DNA from: Leptospiraceae bacterium | GTDB taxonomy: Bacteria; Spirochaetota; Leptospiria; Leptospirales; Leptospiraceae | Direction: 5' to 3' | NCBI GenBank assembly: GCA_024233875.1 | Contig: JACKPB010000013.1 | Location: forward strand, 52,154-116,153 | Length of the DNA stretch: 64,000 bases | Shown: positions 10,068 to 19,496 of the stretch, in pieces | How the letters are laid out: every line of letters begins with the position of its first letter | Position numbering within the stretch: position 1 is the first letter of the stretch | The notes under the pieces: model-generated | Told to the model about the DNA's origin: nothing | Seen by the model: the letters and a program-made list of their open reading frames with translations, nothing else | The model's database searches: none | Program-made: the position numbers and the translations under genes

Positions 10068-11771
10068 TTAAATTCTAAAAAATCCTACTGTGTCCGTTAG
10101 GATTTCACTCTGATCTTTTGCAGTTTTTGAGATATTATAAAGATTTTCAACTTCGAAACTTAGATCCTGAATTTCGTTGGATACATTCAGTGAGGATTTG
10201 CTTACATTTTCAAGAGCAAGCATTTGTTCTTTAGATATTTGTTTCAATGAGTCCATTAAATGTTCTGAATTACTGATTGTAGAATTGATAGTTTCCAGTC
10301 CGGATTTTTGTTTTTCCAGAGAGGATATCACTGTAGAAGCCGATGTATTGATATCGTTGAATCGATCGATGATTGTAGAAAAAATAGTTGTGGACGCCAT
10401 GACTTTTTGCACACCCTCGTTGACTGATTTTTCCGTATTCTTTATGTGGGTTCTTATGTTTTTCACACTCTCAATTGATTTTTCTGCTAACTTGGAAATT
10501 TCCTGAGCTACAATGGAAAATCCTTTTCCGAATTCTCCGGCCCTGGCTGCTTCGATTGATGCATTGAGCGAAAGTAAGTTGGTTTGATCTGCAATCTCTT
10601 CCAAAAATCCCATAACTGTGCTTATTTTTTCAGATTGATTCTTGATTTCTATAATCGAATCCATTGACTTTTTGATCTGTTCTTCATTTTTCTGAGTTTC
10701 TGTTATGGAGTTATCGACAATGTGCAAGAGATTGTGAATGGATAAATTGATTTCATTGCTTATGTTCAAAAAACTATCCATGGAATTCTTGATGCTTGAA
10801 AAAGAGTGATAAGAGTCCTGAATGTAATTGTTCACATTTTCAAAAGAGGCTGTCATTTCTTCAACAGAACTAGCAGATTCTTCTCCTGAAGAAGAAACAT
10901 TCTGAAAGCTACGATTCATCTTGTCGGCTTTTTTAAGTACCTCGGAAGAAATATTTTCAAATTCAGATGTAGAAATTTGAATTTTTTGAATGATGTTTTT
11001 GATTACTCCCTGCATCGATTTCAGATTTTCAGAGAGAATTCCTAATTCATCTTTCTTATTGTAGATATGAAAATCTTTTAAATTTCCTCCGGAGATATCA
11101 TTCGCATTTTTATTTATTAGATTCAGAGGCTTCTCTATGCTGTGGATAATATAAATATAACTCAAAATTATTATGAGTAAGACAAGAAGATTGCCCAAAA
11201 TGAGAAAGAGTTGAGCTGTTTTTCCATTTGAATGAGATTCCAGATACGTTTCATTTGATGTCAAAATAAGAAGATCTATCAACTCTCCAATTTCCACAGT
11301 AAGAGGTTCAATCTCCGGATACAGTTCCTGAGTTACATAAGCATCCAGTCGAATTTTATCGTTGTTTTTTAATATTGAAGAAAGTTTCTCTAAAGATTGA
11401 TCTGATTGGATTTTTCTTTTCTTGCAAGCTTCAATCTTTTCTTTTAAGCTATCGTCGAGTTGGGTTGAAAGAAAATTATTCCATTCTGTGTCTATTCTTG
11501 TCTTGGCTGATTCCACTACCTCTCTACCTTGATAGACCTGCATTGTTCCGTTTCTTACCTTGTGTGATGTATCCACTACATCTATCGCATAGATATCGGA
11601 GACTTTTTTGAGTTTTTCTATTGGCTTAATGATATTAGAATTTGTGAACTCAAGGTCTGAGATATTTTTAGTTTGATTGAATCCTGAATAGATAGATAGG
11701 ATTGAAGTGAATAAAAAAAGTATAGAGAAGACTATGAAAATTTTATGTTTGATCAATAGAGTAGATAGCAT
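10068..11771 (-). CDS. Methyl-accepting chemotaxis protein
   Basis: Transmembrane chemoreceptor of 567 residues. TM1 is at about residues 10-28 and TM2 at about 183-210, flanking a periplasmic helical region of a size that fits a four-helix-bundle sensor. A HAMP segment follows (about 212-265). The cytoplasmic signalling hairpin tip is clear: [20 protein letters not shown], then [20 protein letters not shown]. It should couple to CheA/CheW and control the flagellar motor; no che genes are in the window. The ligand is unknown. Monocistronic, facing the SDR gene across about 210 bases with no clear features. Confidence 0.93.
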   Translation of the reverse strand: MLSTLLIKHKIFIVFSILFLFTSILSIYSGFNQTKNISDLEFTNSNIIKPIEKLKKVSDIYAIDVVDTSHKVRNGTMQVYQGREVVESAKTRIDTEWNNFLSTQLDDSLKEKIEACKKRKIQSDQSLEKLSSILKNNDKIRLDAYVTQELYPEIEPLTVEIGELIDLLILTSNETYLESHSNGKTAQLFLILGNLLVLLIIILSYIYIIHSIEKPLNLINKNANDISGGNLKDFHIYNKKDELGILSENLKSMQGVIKNIIQKIQISTSEFENISSEVLKKADKMNRSFQNVSSSGEESASSVEEMTASFENVNNYIQDSYHSFSSIKNSMDSFLNISNEINLSIHNLLHIVDNSITETQKNEEQIKKSMDSIIEIKNQSEKISTVMGFLEEIADQTNLLSLNASIEAARAGEFGKGFSIVAQEISKLAEKSIESVKNIRTHIKNTEKSVNEGVQKVMASTTIFSTIIDRFNDINTSASTVISSLEKQKSGLETINSTISNSEHLMDSLKQISKEQMLALENVSKSSLNVSNEIQDLSFEVENLYNISKTAKDQSEILTDTVGFFRI

Positions 11772-12671
11772 TTCGATTGTCAGTTGATTCTCTAAGTTGG
11801 GTCAATTCAATCCTTTTTTATTTTTAAAACCTGTTTTTTATTTACATTGTACAAATTATGAGCAAACTTATTTTAAAGCATTTCAAATTATTCCTGCTGT
11901 ATATCTATCTAAATAAAATCGGTTCAAATCTGGAAACATTTTCATAAACTTAAATAATTTCAATTTTATCCCTGAAATTTATTGATAGGAAGGACCACAG
12001 TAGCGACAAATTCTTTTTGTTCTGTTTGCAAAAAAATATATTTAACGTTAACTATTTCGAAAGAGTACAATTTTGAGAAAAATCCAGGAAAGTAGATTCT
12101 AGAATTGCTACACTTCAGTATCATTCAATCGTAAAGATAGAGAATGAGCTAAGAAGAGTAAATATGCGTTCAATTCCAAGCAGCATCCTATTTTAGATAA
12201 CTTCTTTGAGGATATTGTCATACACCCAATAACAGTTGCCGATACTAATTGCGCTTTTTCATTTGCTGTATCTAAGAATACAACTCCTGATTCAATAGCA
12301 AATACAGGGTTCTTTTTAATAGTGACTATGATCAACGGAATGAATGGAACTGAATCTATACACGAAGCCAATACCACTATCTAAAATAAAAAAATAGTTT
12401 ACTTAGAGAAGGTAATTCTATACAAAGGTTATAACTTCCTAAGAATTGTTCATACATCAATTAAGTATTTCGGTTCAATTCTTTTAATAACATAATTAAT
12501 TGCGTTATGTTTACTTATTTTCATAAATAATAGCGTTTTTACCATTGCGAAATGTAGTTAATTTATTGATGATTCTTTTATGAATAAGAAAATTCTTTTG
12601 AAAATGACTATGAATCAGGTGTACATTTAATAGAGCCCATGTTTCCGGATTTCTAAAATGAATAATATAGT
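11772..12671. other. AT-rich 0.9-kb gap without a convincing gene
   Basis: Very AT-rich stretch between the chemoreceptor and the GT-C-like protein. A minus frame at 12108-12377 (89 codons) and the opposite plus frame ending at 12382 both look weakly protein-like, which suggests a decayed gene; neither has a ribosome-binding site or a recognisable family. A minus frame at 12511-12702 overlaps the start of the next gene and is also unsupported. Confidence 0.4.
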
Positions 12672-14342
12672 ATGAGTAAAAACCAATTGATTTTCTATTC
12701 AAATAAATTTAAAGCAATCTTTTTCTATTTAGTTTCTAATTCTACATATTTGTTTCTCTTATCTTTTGTATTAAAGTTTTGCAATCAAAAACAAATTTCA
12801 CTTCAATCCCAAATTAAGGAAATGAACTTAGTATCCCCACCTCCCAAGATTTCCTTTTGGATCTATGAGGAGATAGTTTATTTCTTACCTTTGATGGTAT
12901 TTATTCTTATTTCAGGTACTTTGCTTTCCTACCTTTCTCAAAAACTGATTCCTTTGAAATTAGCATCCGATCACTTTCTATTGACCTTTATCCTTACCCT
13001 ACTTCTTATTCTTCCCTCTCAGGAAGCCTATTTCAGTCCCCGGAGATCCTTTGAGTATAGCCTTGCTCTCGTTAGTTTCTTTCTAGCATATATCTATTTA
13101 AGAGATCATTTCATATCGGGATTCAAAAATAAACTCAGGTTTTCTTACAATCAACTTATCTTTTTTGGAGTATTGCTTTCTACCCTTCAAAGACTTCAAA
13201 GTCTATGGATAGATAGTTATGAATTATTTGTTTTTGATGATCCGTTTACCTACTACAATACATCAAAATCTTTCCTAACAGGTCCGATTCAAATTCCTGA
13301 AGCCTACAATCCGGGTATGTTTTTTTATCTCTATTCCGTACTACAGATTTTTGGTGAGGGACATTTATTTCCCAAACTCATTATGGTTTTCTGGAGTTCT
13401 TTGGGATTGTACTATCTCAGTTTGTTTATAAAAAACTTCTTCCATTCAGAAGACTTATCTTTGATAGCTATCCTTATTTATCTTACCTCTTCTCATTATG
13501 TAGAGTTTTCGAATCAATATTTCAATGAAAATATTTTCCATCCCACACTCAGTATTTTTTTATATCAAACACATTTTCTTTCTTCAGGAAAGTCATCCCG
13601 AAAGAGTTTGGGACACATCCTCTCCTTACTTCTTATGATAGGTTTGACTCTAATGAGAAGCTGGTTTCCACCCTTTGGTATCTTCTGGTATTTCTATCTT
13701 CTCCTCAGTAATAAGAAACCTAAAAATCATTTTTTCAAACTACTATTAATCTATTCTCTAATCTTACTTTTCTATATAATTTCGATGTACTCATATAATT
13801 TTTATTTTCATAATAAAATAAGATTTTTAGTGATAGATGCTTTCAAATTGAATTTTATTATAGGAAACAATCCATACTCTCATGGAACCTTTACTTGGCA
13901 TTGGTTGCATTTTCAAAATGAAAATCATTTTTATACTGATTCGGATGGCTATAAAATATTGATCCGATATCTGAGAGACCATCCGATCTTTTGGATCAAA
14001 CTTTTATTTCAAAAATCAATTGTCTGGTTTCTGGGAGCCGGGAATCCCAGACCACAGAATAATTTCTATATGCAACCCATTCACTTTGCTCAATACTTTT
14101 ATAGATTTCTTTCTTTTTTATTACTGATCCTCGGTTCTATTCGTTTGCTTCGATCCAAAAAATTCATTGTCTTTCCTATTTTGTATTTGATTGTATTGGG
14201 AATTCATCTTCTGATCTTTGTAGAGCATAGAGGAGTTTTGTCGATAATGCCCCTCAGTACTATTTTGATAAGTATGGGGATTCTGGAATTGAAACAATTT
14301 GCTAAAAACTCCAGTTTTTTTAAGACAAAAATAACTTATTAA
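12672..14342 (+). CDS. Multi-pass membrane protein, GT-C glycosyltransferase-like
   Basis: A 556-residue protein with roughly ten to twelve hydrophobic segments and aromatic-rich loops. The layout resembles GT-C membrane glycosyltransferases (ArnT, PMT, GT39/GT83-like): an acidic pair in a loop after early membrane segments (VFDDPFTYYNTSKS, about residue 190) and an acidic loop with FSNQYFNENIFHPT later. Such enzymes move sugars from polyprenyl-phosphate donors on the periplasmic face. I recognise no exact family and infer the class from topology and the acidic loop motif. The start has only a weak ribosome-binding site. The gene ends where a MITE-like repeat begins, and that repeat separates it from the convergent haemoglobin gene. 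Confidence 0.6.
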   Translation: MSKNQLIFYSNKFKAIFFYLVSNSTYLFLLSFVLKFCNQKQISLQSQIKEMNLVSPPPKISFWIYEEIVYFLPLMVFILISGTLLSYLSQKLIPLKLASDHFLLTFILTLLLILPSQEAYFSPRRSFEYSLALVSFFLAYIYLRDHFISGFKNKLRFSYNQLIFFGVLLSTLQRLQSLWIDSYELFVFDDPFTYYNTSKSFLTGPIQIPEAYNPGMFFYLYSVLQIFGEGHLFPKLIMVFWSSLGLYYLSLFIKNFFHSEDLSLIAILIYLTSSHYVEFSNQYFNENIFHPTLSIFLYQTHFLSSGKSSRKSLGHILSLLLMIGLTLMRSWFPPFGIFWYFYLLLSNKKPKNHFFKLLLIYSLILLFYIISMYSYNFYFHNKIRFLVIDAFKLNFIIGNNPYSHGTFTWHWLHFQNENHFYTDSDGYKILIRYLRDHPIFWIKLLFQKSIVWFLGAGNPRPQNNFYMQPIHFAQYFYRFLSFLLLILGSIRLLRSKKFIVFPILYLIVLGIHLLIFVEHRGVLSIMPLSTILISMGILELKQFAKNSSFFKTKITY

Positions 14343-14484
14343 CTCATCTTACGCAGTATTATATTTTTCTAATTTTTTTATTTTAAAATCAAAATCATTT
14401 TTTGCTAATAAATAAAAATATGGGTTTGGGCGATAGCCCAAGCTGCCGGCAGGCTCCCTAAAACCTCACATTTCGCTTATTTTT
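14338..14484 (-). repeat. MITE-like interspersed repeat, copy 1 (minus orientation, one end diverged)
   Basis: About 150 bp shared with 48885-49047 and 61366-61527. It has imperfect inverted ends (AACTCATCTTACGCA here), an AT-rich half and a GC-rich core that folds into two hairpins (TTGGGCGATAGCCCAA and CTGCCGGCAG). The end that should read TTTGCGTAATG is diverged. It supplies the stop codon and last residues of the haemoglobin gene. Confidence 0.8.
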
Positions 14485-14946
14485 TTTATTTTGGTGTTGT
14501 GTCACTCCAATTGATAGAAAGTAAGCAGTGTGGGTAAAATAATTCAACATTCTGTGCTTGGAATCATCATCAATTTCCGGAGTTTCCTCAAGAGAATTTT
14601 TCATGTGAAAGAGCCAACGCTCAGCTGCCTTTTCCTTCATATTAAAATCCATATGTCTGGCTATGAGTGCGGGATGTCCTTTTCTCTCCGAAAAATATTG
14701 TGGACCTCCCATTCTCTGAATAAAAAATTCCACCTGATTCTGAATAGAATCTTCAATATCTCTATTTTTAAAAATATTTCGAAACCAAATCTCTTCATCC
14801 TGATAAACTTTGTTGTAAAACAATTTACTCAATTTCCAAAAAGTTTCCTCACCCAGTCTATCGTAGAGATTTACTTCATCAATACTCATAGCTTCTTCTA
14901 AAGACAACCCGGTCATTTTCTCTATTTGTTTCTCAATATCTCTCAT
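14458..14946 (-). CDS. Group II truncated haemoglobin
   Basis: Small haem protein of the 2/2 globin family, group II (trHbO-like), implicated elsewhere in O2/NO/peroxide chemistry. The globin core spans about residues 26-150: LYDRLGEETFWKLSKLFYNK at the B helix, RMGGPQYFSERKGHP before F, and the proximal haem ligand His98 in ARHMDF, aligned from the conserved GHPxLxxRH pattern. AAERWLFHM matches the conserved G-helix Trp region. An N-terminal extension of about 24 residues precedes the core. The last residues (KRNVRF) and the TAG are encoded by the MITE-like repeat, so the original C-terminus was replaced. The ribosome-binding site is weak. Confidence 0.88.
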   Translation of the reverse strand: MRDIEKQIEKMTGLSLEEAMSIDEVNLYDRLGEETFWKLSKLFYNKVYQDEEIWFRNIFKNRDIEDSIQNQVEFFIQRMGGPQYFSERKGHPALIARHMDFNMKEKAAERWLFHMKNSLEETPEIDDDSKHRMLNYFTHTAYFLSIGVTQHQNKKNKRNVRF

Positions 14947-15147
14947 ATTCTATTTCTCTGAACTTATAACGTTTTTCCTATTTAGGTATGTATCCATTTT
15001 ATATCTAATTCTCGTGTGAATAGGCAAGTATTTTTCAAAAAGACTAATCAATCCATTTTTTTTGAATTCATAAAAATCCAATTCAAATTTTATTTCAAGG
15101 GTTTGAGAGTGCATTGAACTTATAGTTTAAAATTACCCAAGTATTTA

Positions 15148-18030
15148 CTAGTTTCCATTGATATGATACCCAATAATCTCTAAGAACTCTTTTTTATTAA
15201 TAGGTTTGAGAAGAAAATCGGTAAAATCATATCTTTCGATCTCCTCTTCATCCCGACTTACAGAAGAAGTGACTACATAAATGGGAACCTTCTTTCCTTT
15301 TTCTTCAATACCCCGAATGATCTGAATCGCAGAATATCCATCCATGATTGGCATCTGCAAATCGGTCAGGATTAGATCCGGATTGTGAGACTTGAAGAGC
15401 TGAATGGCTTCCTGACCATTTTCACCCTCTACAATTTTTAGATTTTTCATTCCTTTTAGAAAGCTCTTGATCAAAATTCTATTTTCAGGAACGTCATCTA
15501 CAACTAAGATCACAAAGGGATTTTCTTCCATTAGCGAACCGGTTTCAAAACTCTCATTGGTTCCTGAAGATGAGGGATGTAGTACAGGCTCTAAATGTCC
15601 GGATTCGTGATTTGAAGTTTTTATAAATTTCTTTGTCACTCTCACGAGATCGTTAAGAAGAACAGGTTTGATCACATAGTCGTCAAAGCCACTTTTTCTG
15701 ATTTTTTCCTCGTCCTGTTTGAAAGCAAAAGCAGTTAGGGCAACAATGGGTGTTCTGGCTATTTCTTCGATTTTTCGGATTTCTGCAATAGAAGTATGTC
15801 CATCCATAACAGGCATAGAGATGTTCATAAAAACAAGATCCGGCTTGTGTTTTACTGCTACTTCAATCGCATCACGTCCATTCTCAGCTTCTAAAATAGT
15901 TATCCCTCTTCGGGTAAGATGAGTTTGAATTAATTTTCTATTTAGAGGTAAATCATCTACAACCAGCACTTTTGCCGGAACAAAAGAAACAGTTTCTAAA
16001 GGTAGGTTTACCTCATTTTCTAAAGGTTCGGCTAGTCTTACATCTGAAAATTGTATGGTAAACTTTGTACCCTTCCCTACCTCACTTTCCAGATGAATCT
16101 TTCCCCCCATGATCTCTATGAGTTTTTTAGTAATGGTCAAACCCAGACCCGTACCACCAAATAATTTTGTACTCTGGTTTTTTGTCTGCCGGAAGGGATC
16201 GAAGATGCCCGGTTGATCCGCTTTGGGAATTCCTATTCCCGTGTCTTCAATTTCTATTCGGAGATTTGACATCTCAATCGATTGTTCAGATTTGAGTCTG
16301 AGGGTAATTCCACCTTTTTGTGTGAATTTGATAGAATTTCCAATTAGGTTGATAAATATTTGTTTTATTCTTACTTCATCCATAAGCAGGAGTTCGGGGA
16401 ATGTTTCCTCTACTTCTATGTGAAAACTCAAACCTTTTTCTCTGAATTTTAGAAAGAAAATATTTTCTACTTCCTTAGAAATGAGTCTGAGATTGATTCT
16501 ATCCGAATGGAGATTCATTTCTCCGGATTCAATCTTGGAAAGATCTAAGATATCATTGATCAAGTTTAAGAGAGTCTTACCACTGGACATGATGGCATCA
16601 ATGTATGTCTTAAACTCTCCTCCTTTGATTGAATTGCTGATGATTTCAGAAAAGCCGAGAATGGCATTCATGGGAGTGCGAATCTCATGACTCATACTGG
16701 AAAGAAAATCAGATTTAGCCTGGTTGGCGGCTTCCACCTCACGCGTTCTTTCTTTTACCTGAATTTCTAAGTTTGCAGAGAGAAATTCGAGTTCATTGAA
16801 CGCATTAGAAATTTTTGTAGAAAGATAGAAAGACTGAAAAAAGGTAAATAAGAAAATTCCAACATGGGTTAAGTTTCCAGTATGGATTATTTTTAAATCA
16901 TAGAGAATGTCATTGAAAGTGAATCCAAAAACCAGAAAAAATCCTAAAATAAATAACCTGACATTTTCTTTATTTGTCCGATACGAATCAAATAGAATGT
17001 AAATAGAAAATAGAATCACCGAAAGGGAAATCAGGTAAATAGGAAATATTGTAAAAGTAAAGATTTTAGGTGGAGTGATGAGGATTATTGTAGATATTAG
17101 TAGAGTGATACCTAAGAAAATATACTTGACTCCAAATAATTTTCCTATCGAAAAAAGATCGGAAATATAGTACAAATAAAAAACAATCACTAAATTCAAG
17201 GAGAGATAAGCCAGTCTCAAGCCCCAGAGAAAGGAAAAATTAGGGAGCAATTGATAAAAATAAAACTCTTCAGTCAAAATGGAACGCAATGACATCAGGA
17301 TACAGAATATCCCAAAATAAAGCATGAATTTTTCTTTCTTTCTCCGGGTAAAGATTCCGATGTGATACAATCCCATCATCAAAAGACTCCCGGATAAAAA
17401 CAGATCTATAGCCAGACTATTCATTCTGCTTTCGTGAATTCGAGTTTTCTCACCGATGTAAATGGGATCCCAGATCCCCCCCTTCCGATGAACAAAATTG
17501 GATACATGTATGAGCAGATCGAGACTTTCTCCCGAACGTTTCGGTAGGTCCAAAACCTGAGGTCTGTAGGCAGGAAGATACGTATCGATATTGTCTGTAG
17601 CCTTACCAACGCTACCGATTAGAACTCCATCAGCATAGACCTTATAGGCATTGGATATGGTTTTGAATCGGAGGGAAAGATCACGATCAGTGTTCAAAAG
17701 AATTTTTAACCGATAGGTAGCAAATCCCTGCCCGGTCAACTCCAATGAAGATCCATCCCTGTCTGAAAACTTCTGTTGATTCCAGGGTTTGGGTACATTG
17801 ATGAAATTGTTTGTGAGTATATCCCGGGACCTATTCGGGTCGATGTGCTCTTTCCAAAAGAACTCCCACTCTCCATTCAGAGGTATGCTTTGGGCGGATG
17901 AACTTTCGGAGTCTGAAAAGGTAAATTTTCTTAAATCGAGAACCCCATTGACAGAAGTAGGATACTCTCTAGGTTTAGAGCAAAAACTAAATATGAAAAG
18001 TAATAAAAAAACAGAAAGGGTTCTCATCAT
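15148..18030 (-). CDS. 7TMR-DISM hybrid histidine kinase with two receivers, the first lacking its Asp
   Basis: A 960-residue sensor. An N-terminal signal ends in FSFCSKP, a possible lipobox. The DISM extracellular sensor (about residues 30-190; LNGEWEFFW, GQGFATYRLKI) is followed by seven membrane segments (about 195-400) and a coiled linker. HisKA carries His448 in SSMSHEIRTPMNA; HATPase shows the N box (LIGNSIKFTQKG) and GTGLGLTITKKL. Receiver 1 (about 685-805) has FMNISMPVMDG, so Asn736 replaces the phospho-acceptor Asp. Receiver 2 (about 835-955) has Asp890 in LTDLQMPIMDG. The first receiver is therefore probably a non-phosphorylatable regulatory domain. Ligands of DISM domains are thought to be carbohydrates or similar, which is not shown here. 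It borders the repeat island. Confidence 0.92.
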   Translation of the reverse strand: MMRTLSVFLLLFIFSFCSKPREYPTSVNGVLDLRKFTFSDSESSSAQSIPLNGEWEFFWKEHIDPNRSRDILTNNFINVPKPWNQQKFSDRDGSSLELTGQGFATYRLKILLNTDRDLSLRFKTISNAYKVYADGVLIGSVGKATDNIDTYLPAYRPQVLDLPKRSGESLDLLIHVSNFVHRKGGIWDPIYIGEKTRIHESRMNSLAIDLFLSGSLLMMGLYHIGIFTRRKKEKFMLYFGIFCILMSLRSILTEEFYFYQLLPNFSFLWGLRLAYLSLNLVIVFYLYYISDLFSIGKLFGVKYIFLGITLLISTIILITPPKIFTFTIFPIYLISLSVILFSIYILFDSYRTNKENVRLFILGFFLVFGFTFNDILYDLKIIHTGNLTHVGIFLFTFFQSFYLSTKISNAFNELEFLSANLEIQVKERTREVEAANQAKSDFLSSMSHEIRTPMNAILGFSEIISNSIKGGEFKTYIDAIMSSGKTLLNLINDILDLSKIESGEMNLHSDRINLRLISKEVENIFFLKFREKGLSFHIEVEETFPELLLMDEVRIKQIFINLIGNSIKFTQKGGITLRLKSEQSIEMSNLRIEIEDTGIGIPKADQPGIFDPFRQTKNQSTKLFGGTGLGLTITKKLIEIMGGKIHLESEVGKGTKFTIQFSDVRLAEPLENEVNLPLETVSFVPAKVLVVDDLPLNRKLIQTHLTRRGITILEAENGRDAIEVAVKHKPDLVFMNISMPVMDGHTSIAEIRKIEEIARTPIVALTAFAFKQDEEKIRKSGFDDYVIKPVLLNDLVRVTKKFIKTSNHESGHLEPVLHPSSSGTNESFETGSLMEENPFVILVVDDVPENRILIKSFLKGMKNLKIVEGENGQEAIQLFKSHNPDLILTDLQMPIMDGYSAIQIIRGIEEKGKKVPIYVVTSSVSRDEEEIERYDFTDFLLKPINKKEFLEIIGYHINGN

Positions 18031-18106
18031 CCCGTACTATGCCAGAAAATAATTCGAAAACTCATTTACATATAGATATTTTTTTTGAAAAATTCAGTCA
18101 ATTCGT

Positions 18107-18560
18107 TTCCATTGCATGGAGCATCTTTTTCTGATCGAAGGATATTTCCCTTGCATGGAGCTAGTGTCATCCTGAGGTTCTCGAAGGGTGCTAGGATGGA
18201 AAATGTTTTCATTGCATGGAGCATCCTCTTCTGATCGAAGGATTTTTTTCATATTACCGCTGACGCGGGGTCTTCTTATGTTCAACTTTCCATCCTGTAA
18301 CTCTATCGTAATACAGGGTTCCTTTTGCTTGAAACTTTCGGGCAAAAAGCGAGAGTCGGAAACGGATCTTAAGTAGTCGATATATAACTTGTAGGTTGTT
18401 TTAAAATTTCTGTCACAAAGTATATTCCTGTGCCCTCTAGCCGGGCAGGCTATCTCTAAATTTTTGCTCCGAAAAGTTTCAGCTGTGGAACCTGTATTTC
18501 TGTAGAATCAGGATGAAAAGGCTGGTTTTTTATTGTGGGATTTTGTTGGAAGCATCTATC
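18107..18560 (+). repeat. Island palindromic repeat block A (type-1 left and right arms)
   Basis: First block of the island repeat. The type-1 left arm is at 18281-18362 and the type-1 right arm at 18450-18520; ACTTTCCATCCTG pairs with CAGGATGAAAAG, and AATACAGGGTTCC with GGAACCTGTATT. Unlike other copies, the loop is enlarged by about 80 bases. A duplicated lead-in (TTGCATGGAGC) precedes it. From 18561 to 18796 no gene is seen. Confidence 0.85.
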
Positions 18561-18796
18561 GTGGGAGTATAAGATTTTTCAGGATAGGATCAATTGAAAA
18601 TTTTTTCTCTATTCATATGAATCCGGTAGTCGAGTGCCGCTTCTGTTTGCGTTGAACTTGTGGTGAGAGGAGTCGAACCATCGAGAACCCATTGAAATGC
18701 AAATCCTATCCCATTACCTTTTTGTCACCTTTCTGTATTTTTTCCTATTTATCTATATCTCTAATCGGGAATCAAAATCTCATACCGATTATTTGG

Positions 18797-18824
18797 TTGA
18801 CAAATTTTAAGAATACAATATATT
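18797..18824 (+). promoter_or_regulatory. Sigma-70-like promoter for the small membrane gene pair
   Basis: TTGACA (18797-18802), a 16-base spacer, then TATATT (18819-18824). The start codon at 18832 lies only seven bases beyond the -10 box and no ribosome-binding site is visible, so the transcript would be essentially leaderless. Confidence 0.6.
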
Positions 18825-18831
18825 TCTTTTC

Positions 18832-18957
18832 ATGGAAACTTATGATATTGTCATTACAGGTGTTGCGTTGGGATCCTGCATGCTAGCTCTGTATTTTACA
18901 ATACTAAGGATTATTAAATCAGAAGTAAAAAAGCAAATCAATGAAATAAGAAAATGA
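18832..18957 (+). CDS. Small single-span membrane protein (cassette copy 1, first gene)
   Basis: Encodes 41 residues: a short N-terminus, one hydrophobic segment (about residues 6-27, including VITGVALGSCMLALYF) and a basic, charged tail ending KKQINEIRK. No family is recognised. Its stop overlaps the next start (ATGA), so the two are translationally coupled. A similar pair at 26012-26305, also flanked by repeat blocks, supports this being a real gene: it has the same size, a single span and a KKVKKELER-like tail. Small hydrophobic peptides of this layout include type I toxins, phage holin-like peptides and regulatory membrane peptides; none can be assigned here. Confidence 0.6.
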   Translation: METYDIVITGVALGSCMLALYFTILRIIKSEVKKQINEIRK

Positions 18958-19121
18958 CAGATAAGATTCTCGGATTGTTTATCTGTGCATGGATTTCTCT
19001 TATCATTACTTTAATCTTTTCTTATGATACTTTCAAAGAATACTATACTGCATTTATGAATTTCACAGCTCTATTCGCTTCCCTGCTTGGAATATGGCAA
19101 TTCTTAAGATCGAATGATTAA
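18954..19121 (+). CDS. Small membrane protein with two hydrophobic stretches (cassette copy 1, second gene)
   Basis: Encodes 55 residues with two hydrophobic segments (about 5-22, LGLFICAWISLIITLIFS, and 33-49) separated by an acidic/aromatic loop (YDTFKEYYT). It overlaps the preceding gene by four bases. A decayed homologue lies at 26147-26305, where SYDTFKEYYT corresponds to TYSEFKTYSE and LLGIWQFLRSND to ILAIYEFTNRKR. This conservation of both genes in order argues for a two-component unit. Function unknown. Confidence 0.6.
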   Translation: MTDKILGLFICAWISLIITLIFSYDTFKEYYTAFMNFTALFASLLGIWQFLRSND

Positions 19122-19145
19122 ATCTTTCGACTACAGCAAATTCAT

Positions 19146-19179
19146 CCCCTCTCCAAAACGCCCCTGTTTTGGAGAGGGG
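19146..19179. terminator. Long GC-rich hairpin (repeat-borne)
   Basis: A perfect 14-bp stem (CCCCTCTCCAAAAC with its complement) and 6-base loop lie downstream of the HARE gene on the minus strand and of the membrane pair on the plus strand. The same hairpin and about 60 following bases recur at 26916-26951 behind the lone methyltransferase. It probably acts as a terminator. Confidence 0.6.
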
Positions 19180-19229
19180 ATTTCTTACGTATCACAAAAC
19201 TTCACCGTTGAGTGGGGGGTGAGGTTTTT

Positions 19230-19496
19230 TTAAGACAAAACCCTATACTTTCCATCCACCATCTCAAACAACTTCGGTTCCTTCGAAGTCGAAGTATTCA
19301 CTCCTTTGCAGTAGCTTCTGAGTTCTGTGGAAATTAAACTTATCGGATTTTTTGCTTTGAAGTTATATAGACCTTCAGAGATGATTTTTTCGTACACCTC
19401 TTTGGGGGCAAGTGGGTTGGTTTCTTTTTTTAGGATTTCCAGGATTGCGGTTTTGATGTACCGCTGACGCAGGGTCTTCTTATGTTCAACTTTCAA
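19230..19496 (-). CDS. HARE-HTH domain fragment, start supplied by a repeat
   Basis: Encodes 88 residues. From about residue 14 onward it reads as a HARE-HTH (winged helix found in HB1, ASXL and restriction endonucleases): IKTAILEILKKETNPLAPKE, a helix-turn-helix region, and a C-terminal EPKLFEMVDGKYRVL. In restriction proteins such as HrgA this domain is N-terminal and a nuclease follows; here nothing follows. The first 13 residues are translated from the antisense of a type-2 left repeat arm, so the original start has been replaced. It is either a free-standing DNA-binding protein or the remnant of a restriction gene. Confidence 0.55.
   Translation of the reverse strand: MKVEHKKTLRQRYIKTAILEILKKETNPLAPKEVYEKIISEGLYNFKAKNPISLISTELRSYCKGVNTSTSKEPKLFEMVDGKYRVLS

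Noticed and set aside
12108..12377. 89-codon minus-strand frame in the gap before the GT-C-like gene
   Set aside because: No ribosome-binding site or family; the opposite frame looks equally protein-like, so a decayed gene is as likely as a real one.
18650..18700. tRNA-like 3' end on the minus strand (GGTTCGACTCCTCTCACCA)
   Set aside because: The T-stem does not pair and no matching acceptor or anticodon arm is found upstream; taken as chance or a very old remnant, not as a tRNA or attachment site.
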